Shown: positions 18,182-25,779 of the stretch, piece by piece
Layout of the letters: the number at the start of each line of letters is the position of its first letter
Numbering within the stretch: the first letter of the stretch is position 1
Source of the DNA: Bacteroides sp.
GTDB taxonomy: Bacteria; Bacillota; Clostridia; Oscillospirales; Acutalibacteraceae
Direction of reading: 5' to 3'
DNA: 64,000 nucleotides
Assembly: GCA_023665085.1 (NCBI GenBank)
Contig: JAMPEQ010000003.1
Span: 62,001-126,000, forward strand
The notes under the pieces: generated by a model
What the model was told of the DNA's origin: nothing
Database searches by the model: none
The model's input: the letters and a program-made list of their open reading frames with translations, nothing else
Translations under genes and position numbers: made by a program

Positions 18182-18697
18182 ATGAAAAAAAGTATTTTTG
18201 TATCTGCAATTCTTGTTATATATATGATAACGGCGTGTTTTACTGCTATGCCTGTAAGTGCCAATGATATTTCATCTACAGCATCTTATGAATATATTGA
18301 CTTGGATAAAATAAATGAAATAAAGGATAATCAAGAAATGTTGGACACAGTAAAAACTGCAGAAATATCATATGAAAATGATATTTCTTTTGCTGGTTAT
18401 CTTAATAAGTGTAATAATCTGGAAAAATTATTGATAAAAAAAGCAACTGTAAAATGGAAAAAAGTATCAGGTGCAACAGGCTATCAGATTCAGTACAGCA
18501 CCTCTTCAAAATTCAAGAGTGCAAAATCTGTAACAGTAGGTAATAACAAAACTACATCAAAAACGATTCCTAAGCTCAAGGCAAAGAAAAAATATTATGT
18601 TCGTATTCGAACTTACAAAACAGTTAAAGTAAACGGCAAGAATACAAAGATTTATCCATCTTGGTCTAAGGCAAAGTCTGTTACAACTAAAAAATAA
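18182..18697 (+). CDS. Small secreted protein ending in a fibronectin-like cassette
   Basis: 171 residues: a signal peptide (MKKSIFVSAILVIYMITACF, cleavage after PVSA at about residue 28), a short linker of about 55 residues, then one fibronectin type III-like module (ATVKWKKVSGATGYQIQYST, KKKYYVRIRTYKTVK), ending SVTTKK. The final module closely matches that of the protein at 9733-10851, but the larger N-terminal domain is absent, so this may be a shortened paralogue. A TATGGAG site precedes the ATG. No catalytic residues are visible. Confidence 0.75.
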   Translation: MKKSIFVSAILVIYMITACFTAMPVSANDISSTASYEYIDLDKINEIKDNQEMLDTVKTAEISYENDISFAGYLNKCNNLEKLLIKKATVKWKKVSGATGYQIQYSTSSKFKSAKSVTVGNNKTTSKTIPKLKAKKKYYVRIRTYKTVKVNGKNTKIYPSWSKAKSVTTKK

Positions 18698-18732
18698 TAT
18701 TGTCAAAAATGTTGTCAAGCTGATTACAAAGA

Positions 18733-18990
18733 CATAAGGAATACTTAAAAGAACATCATAGGGTTATCTATTATAATTTGCTCACAAATGATAAACTTAA
18801 TTCATATCTGCATAAAGTTGATATTAGAGCAAAAGAACAATATGATTTACTTGTCAAACAGCTAGCCGAAAGTCAGGGCGTTACAGAACAACTCAAAGCA
18901 GAAAATCAAATGTTATGGGTGCAGATGATGAATAGCATTTCTAATCAGACCAGAGAAATGATTTTTCATAATATAATTTATGTGATTTGA
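18733..18990 (+). pseudogene. Remnant of a TnpV-like transposon protein
   Basis: The frame reads HKEYLKEHHRVIYYN, then LLTNDKLNSYLHKVD and VTEQLKAENQMLWVQ, a pattern I recognise from TnpV proteins of Tn4451-type mobile elements. The N-terminal half is missing: an in-frame TGA lies just upstream at 18721-18723, and no start codon with a ribosome binding site exists. A TTG at 18778 could start a 70-residue fragment, but that begins in the middle of the conserved block. It marks the left edge of the island at 19-24 kb. A terminator hairpin follows at 19017. Confidence 0.7.
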
Positions 18991-19016
18991 TAATATAGTT
19001 AATTTATCTTTTGAGT

Positions 19017-19050
19017 AAATAGGATACTTGTTTTTAGTATCCTATTTTTT
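19017..19050 (+). terminator. Rho-independent terminator
   Basis: A 12-bp stem AAATAGGATACT (19017-19028) / AGTATCCTATTT (19036-19047) followed by TTT. It separates the TnpV remnant from the marR promoter. Confidence 0.85.
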
Positions 19051-19065
19051 ATTATACTAAATACC

Positions 19066-19094
19066 TTGACCAAATAAAATTGATTTGTTATAAT
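19066..19094 (+). promoter_or_regulatory. Strong promoter of the marR-nitroreductase-SPL-MATE-mutM operon
   Basis: TTGACC (19066-19071), 17 bp, TATAAT (19089-19094). Just downstream, AGTC (19096-19099) and GACT (19108-19111) form a short inverted repeat over the start site that could be a MarR operator. Confidence 0.75.
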
Positions 19095-19131
19095 AAGTCT
19101 GATATTGGACTATTTATTGCGTGGTGATTGT

Positions 19132-19581
19132 ATGACTAAAAACGAAATGCGAAAATATGTAAATCAATACTGCAAAATACTTGATATGCAGTTTGCAGTT
19201 TATGAGCTGTATGCAAGAAAGCACGGATTGACTGCAAAGGAGCTGTTTGTTTTGTACATAATATGGTTTGAACCTGACGGCTGCTTACAGTCGGAAATTA
19301 CGGAGCAATTATCCTTAACAAAGCAAACCACAAGTGCAATTGTAAAAAAGTTTTTGACCAAAGATTACATATTCTTAACCGAGTCAAAAACCGACAGGCG
19401 AAATAAAATAATACAATACACTGCAAAGGGTAAAGAATATGCAAAGCAAATCATTCAGCCTGTTGCCGATGCTGAAATTGCATCAATGTCAGAAATGTCT
19501 GACAAGGATATTACCGAGCTTGTACGCCTTACAACGATTTATTCCGATTATATGAAAGAAAAGTTTGAAAAGGCTTATTAA
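19132..19581 (+). CDS. MarR-family transcriptional regulator
   Basis: A 149-residue winged-helix protein. The DNA-binding core is at about residues 40-95: LTAKELFVLYIIWFE, then SEITEQLSLTKQTTSAIVKK and the wing TESKTDRRNKIIQYTAKG. Flanking helices would form the dimer interface. The ATG at 19132 is chosen because the in-frame TTG at 19105 lies right at the predicted transcription start. It heads an operon with an oxidoreductase and a MATE efflux pump, the usual setting for a MarR sensor of small toxic compounds. Autoregulation through the inverted repeat at 19096-19111 is inference. Confidence 0.88.
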   Translation: MTKNEMRKYVNQYCKILDMQFAVYELYARKHGLTAKELFVLYIIWFEPDGCLQSEITEQLSLTKQTTSAIVKKFLTKDYIFLTESKTDRRNKIIQYTAKGKEYAKQIIQPVADAEIASMSEMSDKDITELVRLTTIYSDYMKEKFEKAY

Positions 19582-19601
19582 ACAGAACAGGAGGACAGAG
19601 A

Positions 19602-20228
19602 ATGGAATTTTATGAAGCTGTCAGCAAAAGAAAAACAACGAGAGAATTTTTGGAAAAAGAAGTCGATTTTGAAGTTATTAAAAGAATTTTGGAGGCGGGA
19701 AACAAAGCTCCTACCTGGAATCATAACCGCAACTGGCAGTTTATCGTTTTAAGAACCGACGAGGAAAAGGAATATGCTTTTCCCGAGGCGAAAGCTATTG
19801 CGGATAAATTTGATGCCGACAGGTATCTGAATATGCCAAGACCTTATCCGATTACATTAGGGCAGAAAATGTACGGCTATGCTATGCCAAAGCAATATAC
19901 AATGCTGAAGGAAGTCCCTTATGTCATTATTCCCGTATTCAAATCAAAGGAACTGAGCGGCGAATACGTATCAAAATTAAACCCTTTTGCTACAATTTGG
20001 TGCGTGATAGAAAACATCTTTTTAGCGGCAACGGCGGAAGGGCTGTCCTGCTCTATGCGTATCCCGCTCAATGAAGAGCACGACACCGTCAAGAAAAGAC
20101 TGAAAGTACCGCCAACCTATATGATACCCGTATTTATCGGAATTGGCTATGCAAATCCCGATGAAGTACAGTTAGAACAGTATACCCCCAACATTGATAA
20201 GCAAATACGATTTGGAAAATGGAAATGA
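19602..20228 (+). CDS. Nitroreductase-family flavoprotein
   Basis: 208 residues, FMN-dependent NAD(P)H oxidoreductase fold. The N-terminal SKRKTTREFLEKEV and KAPTWNHNRNWQFIVL (about 33-50) carry the flavin-binding pattern, and the C-terminal IGIGYANPDEV is typical. It follows marR after 20 bp with AGGAGG as ribosome binding site, and its last codons overlap the SPL-family gene by 10 bp. Codons such as CCC and GCG are more frequent than in neighbouring chromosomal genes, in line with acquisition by transfer. Confidence 0.85.
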   Translation: MEFYEAVSKRKTTREFLEKEVDFEVIKRILEAGNKAPTWNHNRNWQFIVLRTDEEKEYAFPEAKAIADKFDADRYLNMPRPYPITLGQKMYGYAMPKQYTMLKEVPYVIIPVFKSKELSGEYVSKLNPFATIWCVIENIFLAATAEGLSCSMRIPLNEEHDTVKKRLKVPPTYMIPVFIGIGYANPDEVQLEQYTPNIDKQIRFGKWK

Positions 20229-21115
20229 TTATTAAAAAAATTGAAACGAAAAATGTAATAACAAAATCCAATTTGCCTGTGTGTGAATACTCGGTAAATA
20301 CCTACACAGGTTGCACGCACGCCTGCAAATACTGCTATGCATCCTTTATGAAACGCTTTACAGGTCATACAGAGCCTTGGGGTGAATTCATTGATGTAAA
20401 GTATTGGGATGCAATTAAAAATCCTAAGAAATATGAAGGCAAGGAATTATTTATCGGTTCGGTTACAGACCCGTATAATCCGCAGGAGGAAACTTATGAA
20501 CGCACGAAAGCCCTGCTTACAGAACTAAAAGGCAGTGGTGCAAAGCTGAGCATTGCCACAAAATCCGACTTGATTCTGCGTGACTTGGAACTTATAAAAA
20601 CCTTTCCTGATGCCCGTGTTTCTTGGTCAATCAATACACTCGACGAAAATTTCAAAAACGATATGGACAACGCAGTATCAATTGAACGCAGATTTGATGC
20701 AATGAAGAAATTTCACGATGCAGGCATTTGCACAACCTGTTTTATTTCACCGATTTTCCCCGGAATTACAGATGCTAAAGCAATTATAGAAAAAGCAAAA
20801 AATCAGTGTAATTTGATTTGGCTTGAAAATCTTAATCTGCGAGGCGATTACAAAGCAGTCATAATGGCATACATAAGAGAAAAATATCCGCAGCTGCTGT
20901 CACTTTATCAGGATATTTATATTAAGGGTAACCGCAGCTATTGGGAAACACTTGATAAAGAATTAAGACAATACGCTAATAAAATCGGATTGGATTATCT
21001 GACAAATGATGACAGTATCAGCCGTCCGTTAGATGCACCTCCAATTATCGTAAATTATTTTTATCACAGTGAAATTAAAAAATCAGCCGCTCATAATCCA
21101 GTTAACAATAGGTGA
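20219..21115 (+). CDS. SPL-family radical SAM protein
   Basis: 298 residues related to spore photoproduct lyase-like radical SAM proteins. The cluster motif CTHACKYCYASFMKRF sits at about residues 31-46, and the family features PWGEFIDVK, GSVTDPYNPQEE and ISPIFPGITD follow. These are the small Rv2578c-like relatives rather than true SplB, so repair of spore photoproduct cannot be claimed. It overlaps the nitroreductase gene by 10 bp and lies 4 bp before the MATE gene, so it is translated as part of the island operon. Confidence 0.85.
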   Translation: MEMIIKKIETKNVITKSNLPVCEYSVNTYTGCTHACKYCYASFMKRFTGHTEPWGEFIDVKYWDAIKNPKKYEGKELFIGSVTDPYNPQEETYERTKALLTELKGSGAKLSIATKSDLILRDLELIKTFPDARVSWSINTLDENFKNDMDNAVSIERRFDAMKKFHDAGICTTCFISPIFPGITDAKAIIEKAKNQCNLIWLENLNLRGDYKAVIMAYIREKYPQLLSLYQDIYIKGNRSYWETLDKELRQYANKIGLDYLTNDDSISRPLDAPPIIVNYFYHSEIKKSAAHNPVNNR

Positions 21116-21119
21116 TTTT

Positions 21120-22472
21120 ATGACAAATGCAAAAACAAGCTTTAAAAAAGAACTATTAACCATTGCACTGCCTGTTGCATTGCAAAATCTGATGATTGCA
21201 CTTGTCGGTGCATCAGATGCACTTATGCTCGGCAGATTTTCACAGAATGCAGTTGCTGCCGTTTCACTTGCAAATCAGATTTCCTTTATTATGAATTTAT
21301 TTATCAGCACAGTTATCGGCGGATGCAGTGTGCTGATAACGCAGTATTACGGCAAGCGGGATAACGATACGGTCAAAAAGCTTATGTCAATCGGTATAAA
21401 GCTGTGTACTGTAATTTCGTTAATATTCTTTGCCGCAACCTTCTTTTTTCCTGAGGCGTTAATGCGGATTTATACACCCGAGCAGGACTTGATAAATGCA
21501 GGCAGCGAATACCTCAAAATCGTCAGCTGGTCATACCTCTTTGCAGGAATATCACAGGTTTATCTTATGGTTATGAAAATCTGCGGCAGAGCAGCAATGA
21601 GTGCGGTAGTCAGCGTTATGACTGTGATTATTGATATGGTTGTGGATTTGTTCTTGATATACGGTCTGGCAGGCTTTCCTCGTCTTGGTATTGCAGGCTG
21701 TGCAATATCAACTGTAGTTGTTGAGGTCAGTGCCTTCATTTTTTGCCTTGCAGATTCATACAGAAGGGAGCATATCCGACCTGACAAAGTTTCCTTTTTC
21801 TGCCGACCAAAGACATTATACAAGGACTTAACTAAAATTACACTCCCTGTGCTTGCAAGCACACTTACCTGGGGTATCGGTTTCTCTATGCGCTCTATGA
21901 TTATGGGGCATCTTGGTACAGATGCAGTTGCTGCAGATGCCGTTATTGCTGTTATCCTTGAGCTTGCAACCTGCTTCTGCAAAGGACTTTCAAGCGGTGC
22001 AACCATTATGACAGGTCAGCTGCTCGGGCAAAACAAATTGGAGGAAGCCAAGGCTTGCGGTGCAAAATTCTGCAAAATATCCTTTTTATGCGGTATGATA
22101 AATGTTATTCTGTTACTGATTGCAGGACTTATTGCAAAAGCTTTTTTTGTGTTGTCAGATACTGCCAAGGGTTATTTTACAATAATGCTATTTGTTGCAG
22201 CCGCCTATATATTTGCTTATGCACTGAACACAATTATTGTCTGCGGGGTGTTCCCTGCAGGCGGTGACACCATTTATGATGCGAAATCCGTAATTATAAG
22301 CAAGTGGTGCTTTTCACTCCCTCTTGCACTTTTAGGTACATTTGTATTTCACTGGTCTGTAATACTTATTTATGTGATTGTTATGTCTGATGAAATGGTA
22401 AAGCTGCCGTGGATTTACCCGAGATACAAAAAATATATATGGCTTAAAAATCTGACACACGATAATGATTGA
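21120..22472 (+). CDS. MATE-family efflux transporter
   Basis: A 450-residue inner membrane protein with about twelve helices in two six-helix halves, each opening with the MATE pattern (LTIALPVALQNLMIALVGAS, and ITLPVLASTLTWGIGF in the second half). It exports cationic or aromatic compounds in exchange for Na+ or H+. The ATG at 21120 is preferred over an in-frame GTG at 21069 because an AGGTGA site stands five bases upstream and the SPL gene ends at 21115. With MarR and a nitroreductase it forms a plausible detoxification unit. Confidence 0.92.
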   Translation: MTNAKTSFKKELLTIALPVALQNLMIALVGASDALMLGRFSQNAVAAVSLANQISFIMNLFISTVIGGCSVLITQYYGKRDNDTVKKLMSIGIKLCTVISLIFFAATFFFPEALMRIYTPEQDLINAGSEYLKIVSWSYLFAGISQVYLMVMKICGRAAMSAVVSVMTVIIDMVVDLFLIYGLAGFPRLGIAGCAISTVVVEVSAFIFCLADSYRREHIRPDKVSFFCRPKTLYKDLTKITLPVLASTLTWGIGFSMRSMIMGHLGTDAVAADAVIAVILELATCFCKGLSSGATIMTGQLLGQNKLEEAKACGAKFCKISFLCGMINVILLLIAGLIAKAFFVLSDTAKGYFTIMLFVAAAYIFAYALNTIIVCGVFPAGGDTIYDAKSVIISKWCFSLPLALLGTFVFHWSVILIYVIVMSDEMVKLPWIYPRYKKYIWLKNLTHDND

Positions 22473-22496
22473 ATTTATTAAAACGAGGAGAAAACT

Positions 22497-23321
22497 ATGC
22501 CCGAATTACCCGAGGTGGAAACGATAAAAAATGTTATTAAACAGCAGATAGAGGGACTGAAAATTGACAGACTACTACTTGAACGACCTGAAATTATAGC
22601 ACATCCGACTGCTGAGGAATTCTGCAATACTATCACAGGTCAGATAATATCCTCAATGTCACGAAGAGGAAAATTCATAATTATCAATCTTAACAGTGGA
22701 GATTGTGTTATTATTCATCTAAGGATGACAGGCTGTTTGCTTGTAACGCCGTCTGATTATCCGAAAGAAACACACACACATATTATTTTCAGCCTCAGCA
22801 ACAGTACGCAGCTGCGATTTTCAGACACTCGCCGTTTCGGTCGATTTTGGCTGATAAGAGATAATGAAACAGATATATACAGTGGCATACATAAATTAGG
22901 CATTGAGCCTTTTGATGATGAGCTGACTGCTCAATATTTGCAAAAGAATTTCGGTAAGCGAAAAAAAGCGATTAAAGAGTGCCTGCTTAACCAAAGCGTT
23001 GTTGCAGGGATTGGCAATATTTATTCGGATGAAATTTTGTTTAAAGCAAAAATTAATCCGTCACGCTCTGCAAACAGTCTCAGCCAAATTGAATGGAAAA
23101 TGCTTGCTGATGTTATCCCTGAGAGGTTGTCATATTTTATTGAAAGGAATGTGATTACTCCTTTTGATTATCTTGAAACCAAAGGCAAGGAGTATCGCAA
23201 CACACCGTTTTTGCAGGTGTACGGTCACAGTAATCAACCGTGTCCTGTCTGTGAAAGTATCTTAATTAAAACAGTTATAGGTGGCAGGAGCAGTGTATTT
23301 TGTCCTGATTGCCAAAAATAA
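22497..23321 (+). CDS. mutM: Formamidopyrimidine-DNA glycosylase
   Basis: Bifunctional DNA glycosylase/AP lyase that removes 8-oxoguanine and FaPy lesions. The catalytic N terminus MPELPEVETIKNVI is intact: Pro2 is the nucleophile and Glu3 the acid. HLRMTG and FSDTRRFGRF follow. A QSVVAGIGNIYSDEILF helix-two-turn-helix lies at about 166-182, and a four-Cys zinc finger (CPVCESILIKTVIGGRSSVF, then CPDC) ends the protein. 274 residues is the normal length. It is the last gene of the marR operon, with a GAGGAG site 24 bp after the MATE gene. Confidence 0.94.
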   Translation: MPELPEVETIKNVIKQQIEGLKIDRLLLERPEIIAHPTAEEFCNTITGQIISSMSRRGKFIIINLNSGDCVIIHLRMTGCLLVTPSDYPKETHTHIIFSLSNSTQLRFSDTRRFGRFWLIRDNETDIYSGIHKLGIEPFDDELTAQYLQKNFGKRKKAIKECLLNQSVVAGIGNIYSDEILFKAKINPSRSANSLSQIEWKMLADVIPERLSYFIERNVITPFDYLETKGKEYRNTPFLQVYGHSNQPCPVCESILIKTVIGGRSSVFCPDCQK

Positions 23322-23361
23322 TTTTATAAAGTTAATGCAAAAAGTATTCAGATAAAATTCA

Positions 23362-23390
23362 TTGACGGAAGTAAAAGTATTTGCTAATAT
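23362..23390 (+). promoter_or_regulatory. Promoter for a predicted stand-alone RNA
   Basis: TTGACG (23362-23367), 17 bp, TAATAT (23385-23390). No coding sequence starts in the next 400 bp on this strand. Confidence 0.55.
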
Positions 23391-23396
23391 TTAAAT

Positions 23397-23593
23397 ACAA
23401 AATTGAATATGTGTTTATGTTTTTAGTGATGTAAATCATCACTACCTATCCCTTTCTGTTTTATAAAGACAGTTTGGATAGGATATAATTCAAGATTAAA
23501 ATTAAGTCGTTTACATAGTGATAAACACTCTATGCATGTGGAGTTAATAGCTCTGCTGGCTTGTGTTATTCACTTATGTAAACGGCTTTTTCT
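23397..23593 (+). ncRNA. Predicted structured RNA with own promoter and terminator
   Basis: About 195 nt holding three consecutive hairpins. A: TAGTGATG / CATCACTA at 23424-23444, perfect 8 bp. B: CCTATCC / GGATAGG at 23445-23482, with an inner CTGT/ACAG. C: a long imperfect hairpin at 23504-23588, pairing AAGTCGTTTACATA with TATGTAAACGGCTT (one G-U) and GTGATAAACAC with GTGTTATTCAC, ending in a T-run as a terminator. The contiguous helices, clean promoter and lack of a downstream plus-strand gene argue for a trans-acting RNA. I cannot match it to 6S, SRP, tmRNA or a riboswitch class that I know. Confidence 0.5.
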
Positions 23594-23821
23594 TTTATCA
23601 GAATTTGTAAATTAACTGTTAATTATTCGAAAAAGCAACACATTTGAGCATTGAAATATCCTTATAGTGTGGAACAATAATTTGAAAATATATCTGTAAA
23701 AATGTCAAAGTATTAAGTAATAAGGTGAAAATATGATTGGCTTTTAAGCAGTTTTTATGATTATAAAAAAGTATGTCCATACTTTAGCGAGCATCGGATT
23801 TTGACATACAAAATCCAAAAA

Positions 23822-23944
23822 GTCAGGGAACACCTAAAGAATGTAAGAAAGTACACTGATTCTGAAACCTTAACGGCTGAAATGGTAAATGGACTAATTG
23901 CAAACGACAGCAGAAAAGACTGTTGGTACAAACAATCTGCTTAA
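23822..23944 (+). pseudogene. C-terminal remnant of a large serine recombinase
   Basis: One frame reads VREHLKNVRKYTDSETLTAE followed by MVNGLI, matching the conserved RKYTD..ELT.E.(L/V)N..I block near the C terminus of DUF4368-type serine recombinases of transposons such as Tn4451 relatives. It then degenerates to NDSRKDCWYKQSA and a TAA at 23942-23944. There is no resolvase catalytic domain anywhere nearby, so this is a relic. Together with the TnpV remnant it brackets the marR-to-mutM island. Confidence 0.6.
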
Positions 23945-23950
23945 ATGCAC

Positions 23951-23990
23951 AAAGACGGCACAGTTTTTCAACTGTACCGTCTTTATACAT
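23951..23990. terminator. Rho-independent terminator
   Basis: AAAGACGGCACAGTT (23951-23965) pairs with AACTGTACCGTCTTT (23970-23984) with one C-A mismatch. It lies between the recombinase relic and the converging GDPD gene. Confidence 0.75.
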
Positions 23991-24072
23991 AAAACTTCGT
24001 TATATCGCCTTTGCATTATCGAGTGTACGCCTTTTGTCTTTGCTTAATGATGTTATAGATGAGCAGTTTTAT

Positions 24073-24951
24073 TTAGTAGCTGATACAGTTTGTGGTAATA
24101 ACGTTTACACCGTTATCTACAAGCTTATCAAGCACATCGGGTTTATCAATAGTCCATGAAGCAAGAGACAATCCTGCATCGGCACAATTTTTAATCATAT
24201 TATTGCCGTTATCGCCAACCTCGTAATTTTCTTCTTTATTTCCGTTAAAGCTGATACCGCAGTTATCAATCTTTAATGCTTCGTCAATATCTTCCTGCTG
24301 AATTTCCTGCACAAGATAATATACAGGTGCATCAGTTAAAGCTCTGATTTTTACAAGGTTTTCATGGTGGAAGGAAATATACTGTGCATCAAGCTGATAT
24401 TTTTCTACAAGATTTACAACCTCGTCGTAATGCTCGGTATTATTTGTTCCTTTGAGCTCAACAATAGGAACCATATCATACTGCCGGCAGATTTTAAGAT
24501 AATCTTCAAATGAACATATCTTAAGATCCGGATAATCTTCCAGCTTAGCACCATTATTGACTGTAAGCTTCATAAGGTCTTCGTAAGTGGATTTTTCAAT
24601 AAATACAGATTTATCCATCATGCGATATGTATTTATATCATGCGATACTATCCATACACCGTCAGAAGTTCTATATATATCACACTCAGCACCCCAGTAA
24701 TTGTTTTTGCCGGCCTGTTCAAAAGAAGCAGTTGTATTTTCAGGAGCTAAACTGCTCATTCCTCGGTGAGCAATAAGTGATACCTGCTGTTCTGTTTTTG
24801 TAACAGTGTATTCAGAAACTTTGCAGTACATGTTAAGTGCAGTTACACCTGCAACAACAATCAGTACGATAAGTGCAAAGATAACTGAAATTACAGCAAC
24901 AATTACCTTTTTCTTTTTTGACCATTTTTTATTTGCTGTGCCGTCATTCAT
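24073..24951 (-). CDS. Membrane-anchored glycerophosphodiester phosphodiesterase
   Basis: 292 residues: a short basic N terminus, one membrane helix at about residues 15-37, then an extracellular GDPD TIM-barrel. Motifs: LIAHRGMSSLAPENT (catalytic His/Arg and Glu), AECDIYRTSDGVWIVSHD (metal ligands and second His) and VELKG. The enzyme hydrolyses glycerophosphodiesters or lipoteichoic acid-derived units to glycerol 3-phosphate outside the cell. It overlaps the upstream nitroreductase gene by 8 bp, so the two form an operon. Confidence 0.9.
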   Translation of the reverse strand: MNDGTANKKWSKKKKVIVAVISVIFALIVLIVVAGVTALNMYCKVSEYTVTKTEQQVSLIAHRGMSSLAPENTTASFEQAGKNNYWGAECDIYRTSDGVWIVSHDINTYRMMDKSVFIEKSTYEDLMKLTVNNGAKLEDYPDLKICSFEDYLKICRQYDMVPIVELKGTNNTEHYDEVVNLVEKYQLDAQYISFHHENLVKIRALTDAPVYYLVQEIQQEDIDEALKIDNCGISFNGNKEENYEVGDNGNNMIKNCADAGLSLASWTIDKPDVLDKLVDNGVNVITTNCISY

Positions 24952-25735
24952 TTTCGCTCTCTCCTTTGTTTTCGTCGGTATTGGTGTTGGGCAGCTTTAT
25001 GATTTTGCTGTCCTCAGTGCAGAACTCGCCTTTGAAATTCCATTCTCCTTTAACTCCAAGAGAGGCAGCACCAAGATTGAAGTGAAGCTGGGCAATACCA
25101 AATTCTATGCTTTTGTCTGAATATGGCTCATCAACATAAGCAGACATAACACCATTTTCATATTTAAAATGAATATCTCTTCTGTTTGTATCTGAGGGAG
25201 CTTTTTCAACCAGCTTCATTGCCTTTTCATAATATGGCGGAAGCTTTGCATCACATACCTCAAACATTTTTTGATATGGCTTATTTTGTTTGTGATTTAT
25301 GTTGCTGATAAATTTTTCTTTTCGGCTGAGCTTTTTCTTTGGTATGCCGATAATAATTATTCCGTAAAGTCTTTCATTTTTCGGAAGCTTCAGTCTGGCA
25401 AGAACTTTATTTTCATCATATGTTCCTGTTACCCAGCAAGTACCGAGCTCGTGATAAACGCATTGAAGAACTATTGTTTCGCCCCAATAGCCTATTTTTA
25501 TTCTTGTTTTTTCACTGTCATCACCGCACATGGCAATTGCAGAGTATTTTCCGGAAATAAGCTTTGAAACACCTGTTGCATCTTCTATAAGTCTGAATCG
25601 AATGTCCTCATTCTGATTTGCAATATCAACAAGCTGTCTGATAACGGATACAGTTGTGTCGTCCATAAGCCTTGGGGCATAAGCTCTGCGCGATACACGC
25701 ATTTCTATTGCTTTTATATATTCTTCGTTTGTCAT
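24944..25735 (-). CDS. Nitroreductase-like flavoprotein
   Basis: 263 residues of the two-lobe putative nitroreductase type. The N-terminal RVSRRAYAPRLMD is the flavin-phosphate binding region, GETIVLQCVYHELGTCWVTG sits mid-protein, and the C-terminal half (IEFGIAQLHFNLGAASLG) repeats the fold, as in TM-nitroreductases. Substrate unknown. It is unrelated at sequence level to the nitroreductase in the island at 19602. The acidic C-terminal tail overlaps the GDPD start by 8 bp. Confidence 0.8.
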   Translation of the reverse strand: MTNEEYIKAIEMRVSRRAYAPRLMDDTTVSVIRQLVDIANQNEDIRFRLIEDATGVSKLISGKYSAIAMCGDDSEKTRIKIGYWGETIVLQCVYHELGTCWVTGTYDENKVLARLKLPKNERLYGIIIIGIPKKKLSRKEKFISNINHKQNKPYQKMFEVCDAKLPPYYEKAMKLVEKAPSDTNRRDIHFKYENGVMSAYVDEPYSDKSIEFGIAQLHFNLGAASLGVKGEWNFKGEFCTEDSKIIKLPNTNTDENKGESENE

Positions 25736-25779
25736 ACATAAATTTCCTATCCTGATATAGTAAATTTATTATAACACAA

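Larger units (their letters stand above)
23594..24072. other. Degraded region between the RNA and the GDPD gene
   Basis: Contains the serine-recombinase remnant at 23822-23944 and the terminator at 23951-23984. The remaining stretch 23594-23821 shows no intact gene. It is probably decayed mobile-element DNA. Confidence 0.5.

Noticed and set aside
21560-22006. Minus-strand 148-residue frame inside the MATE gene
   Set aside because: Shadow of a membrane protein gene; no independent support.
23397-23593. 6S RNA as identity of the structured RNA
   Set aside because: 6S RNA should pair its 5' and 3' ends into one long rod with a central bubble; here there are three separate hairpins.
23923-24159. 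Plus-strand 78-residue frame before the GDPD gene
   Set aside because: It runs through a terminator hairpin and then antisense to the GDPD gene end.
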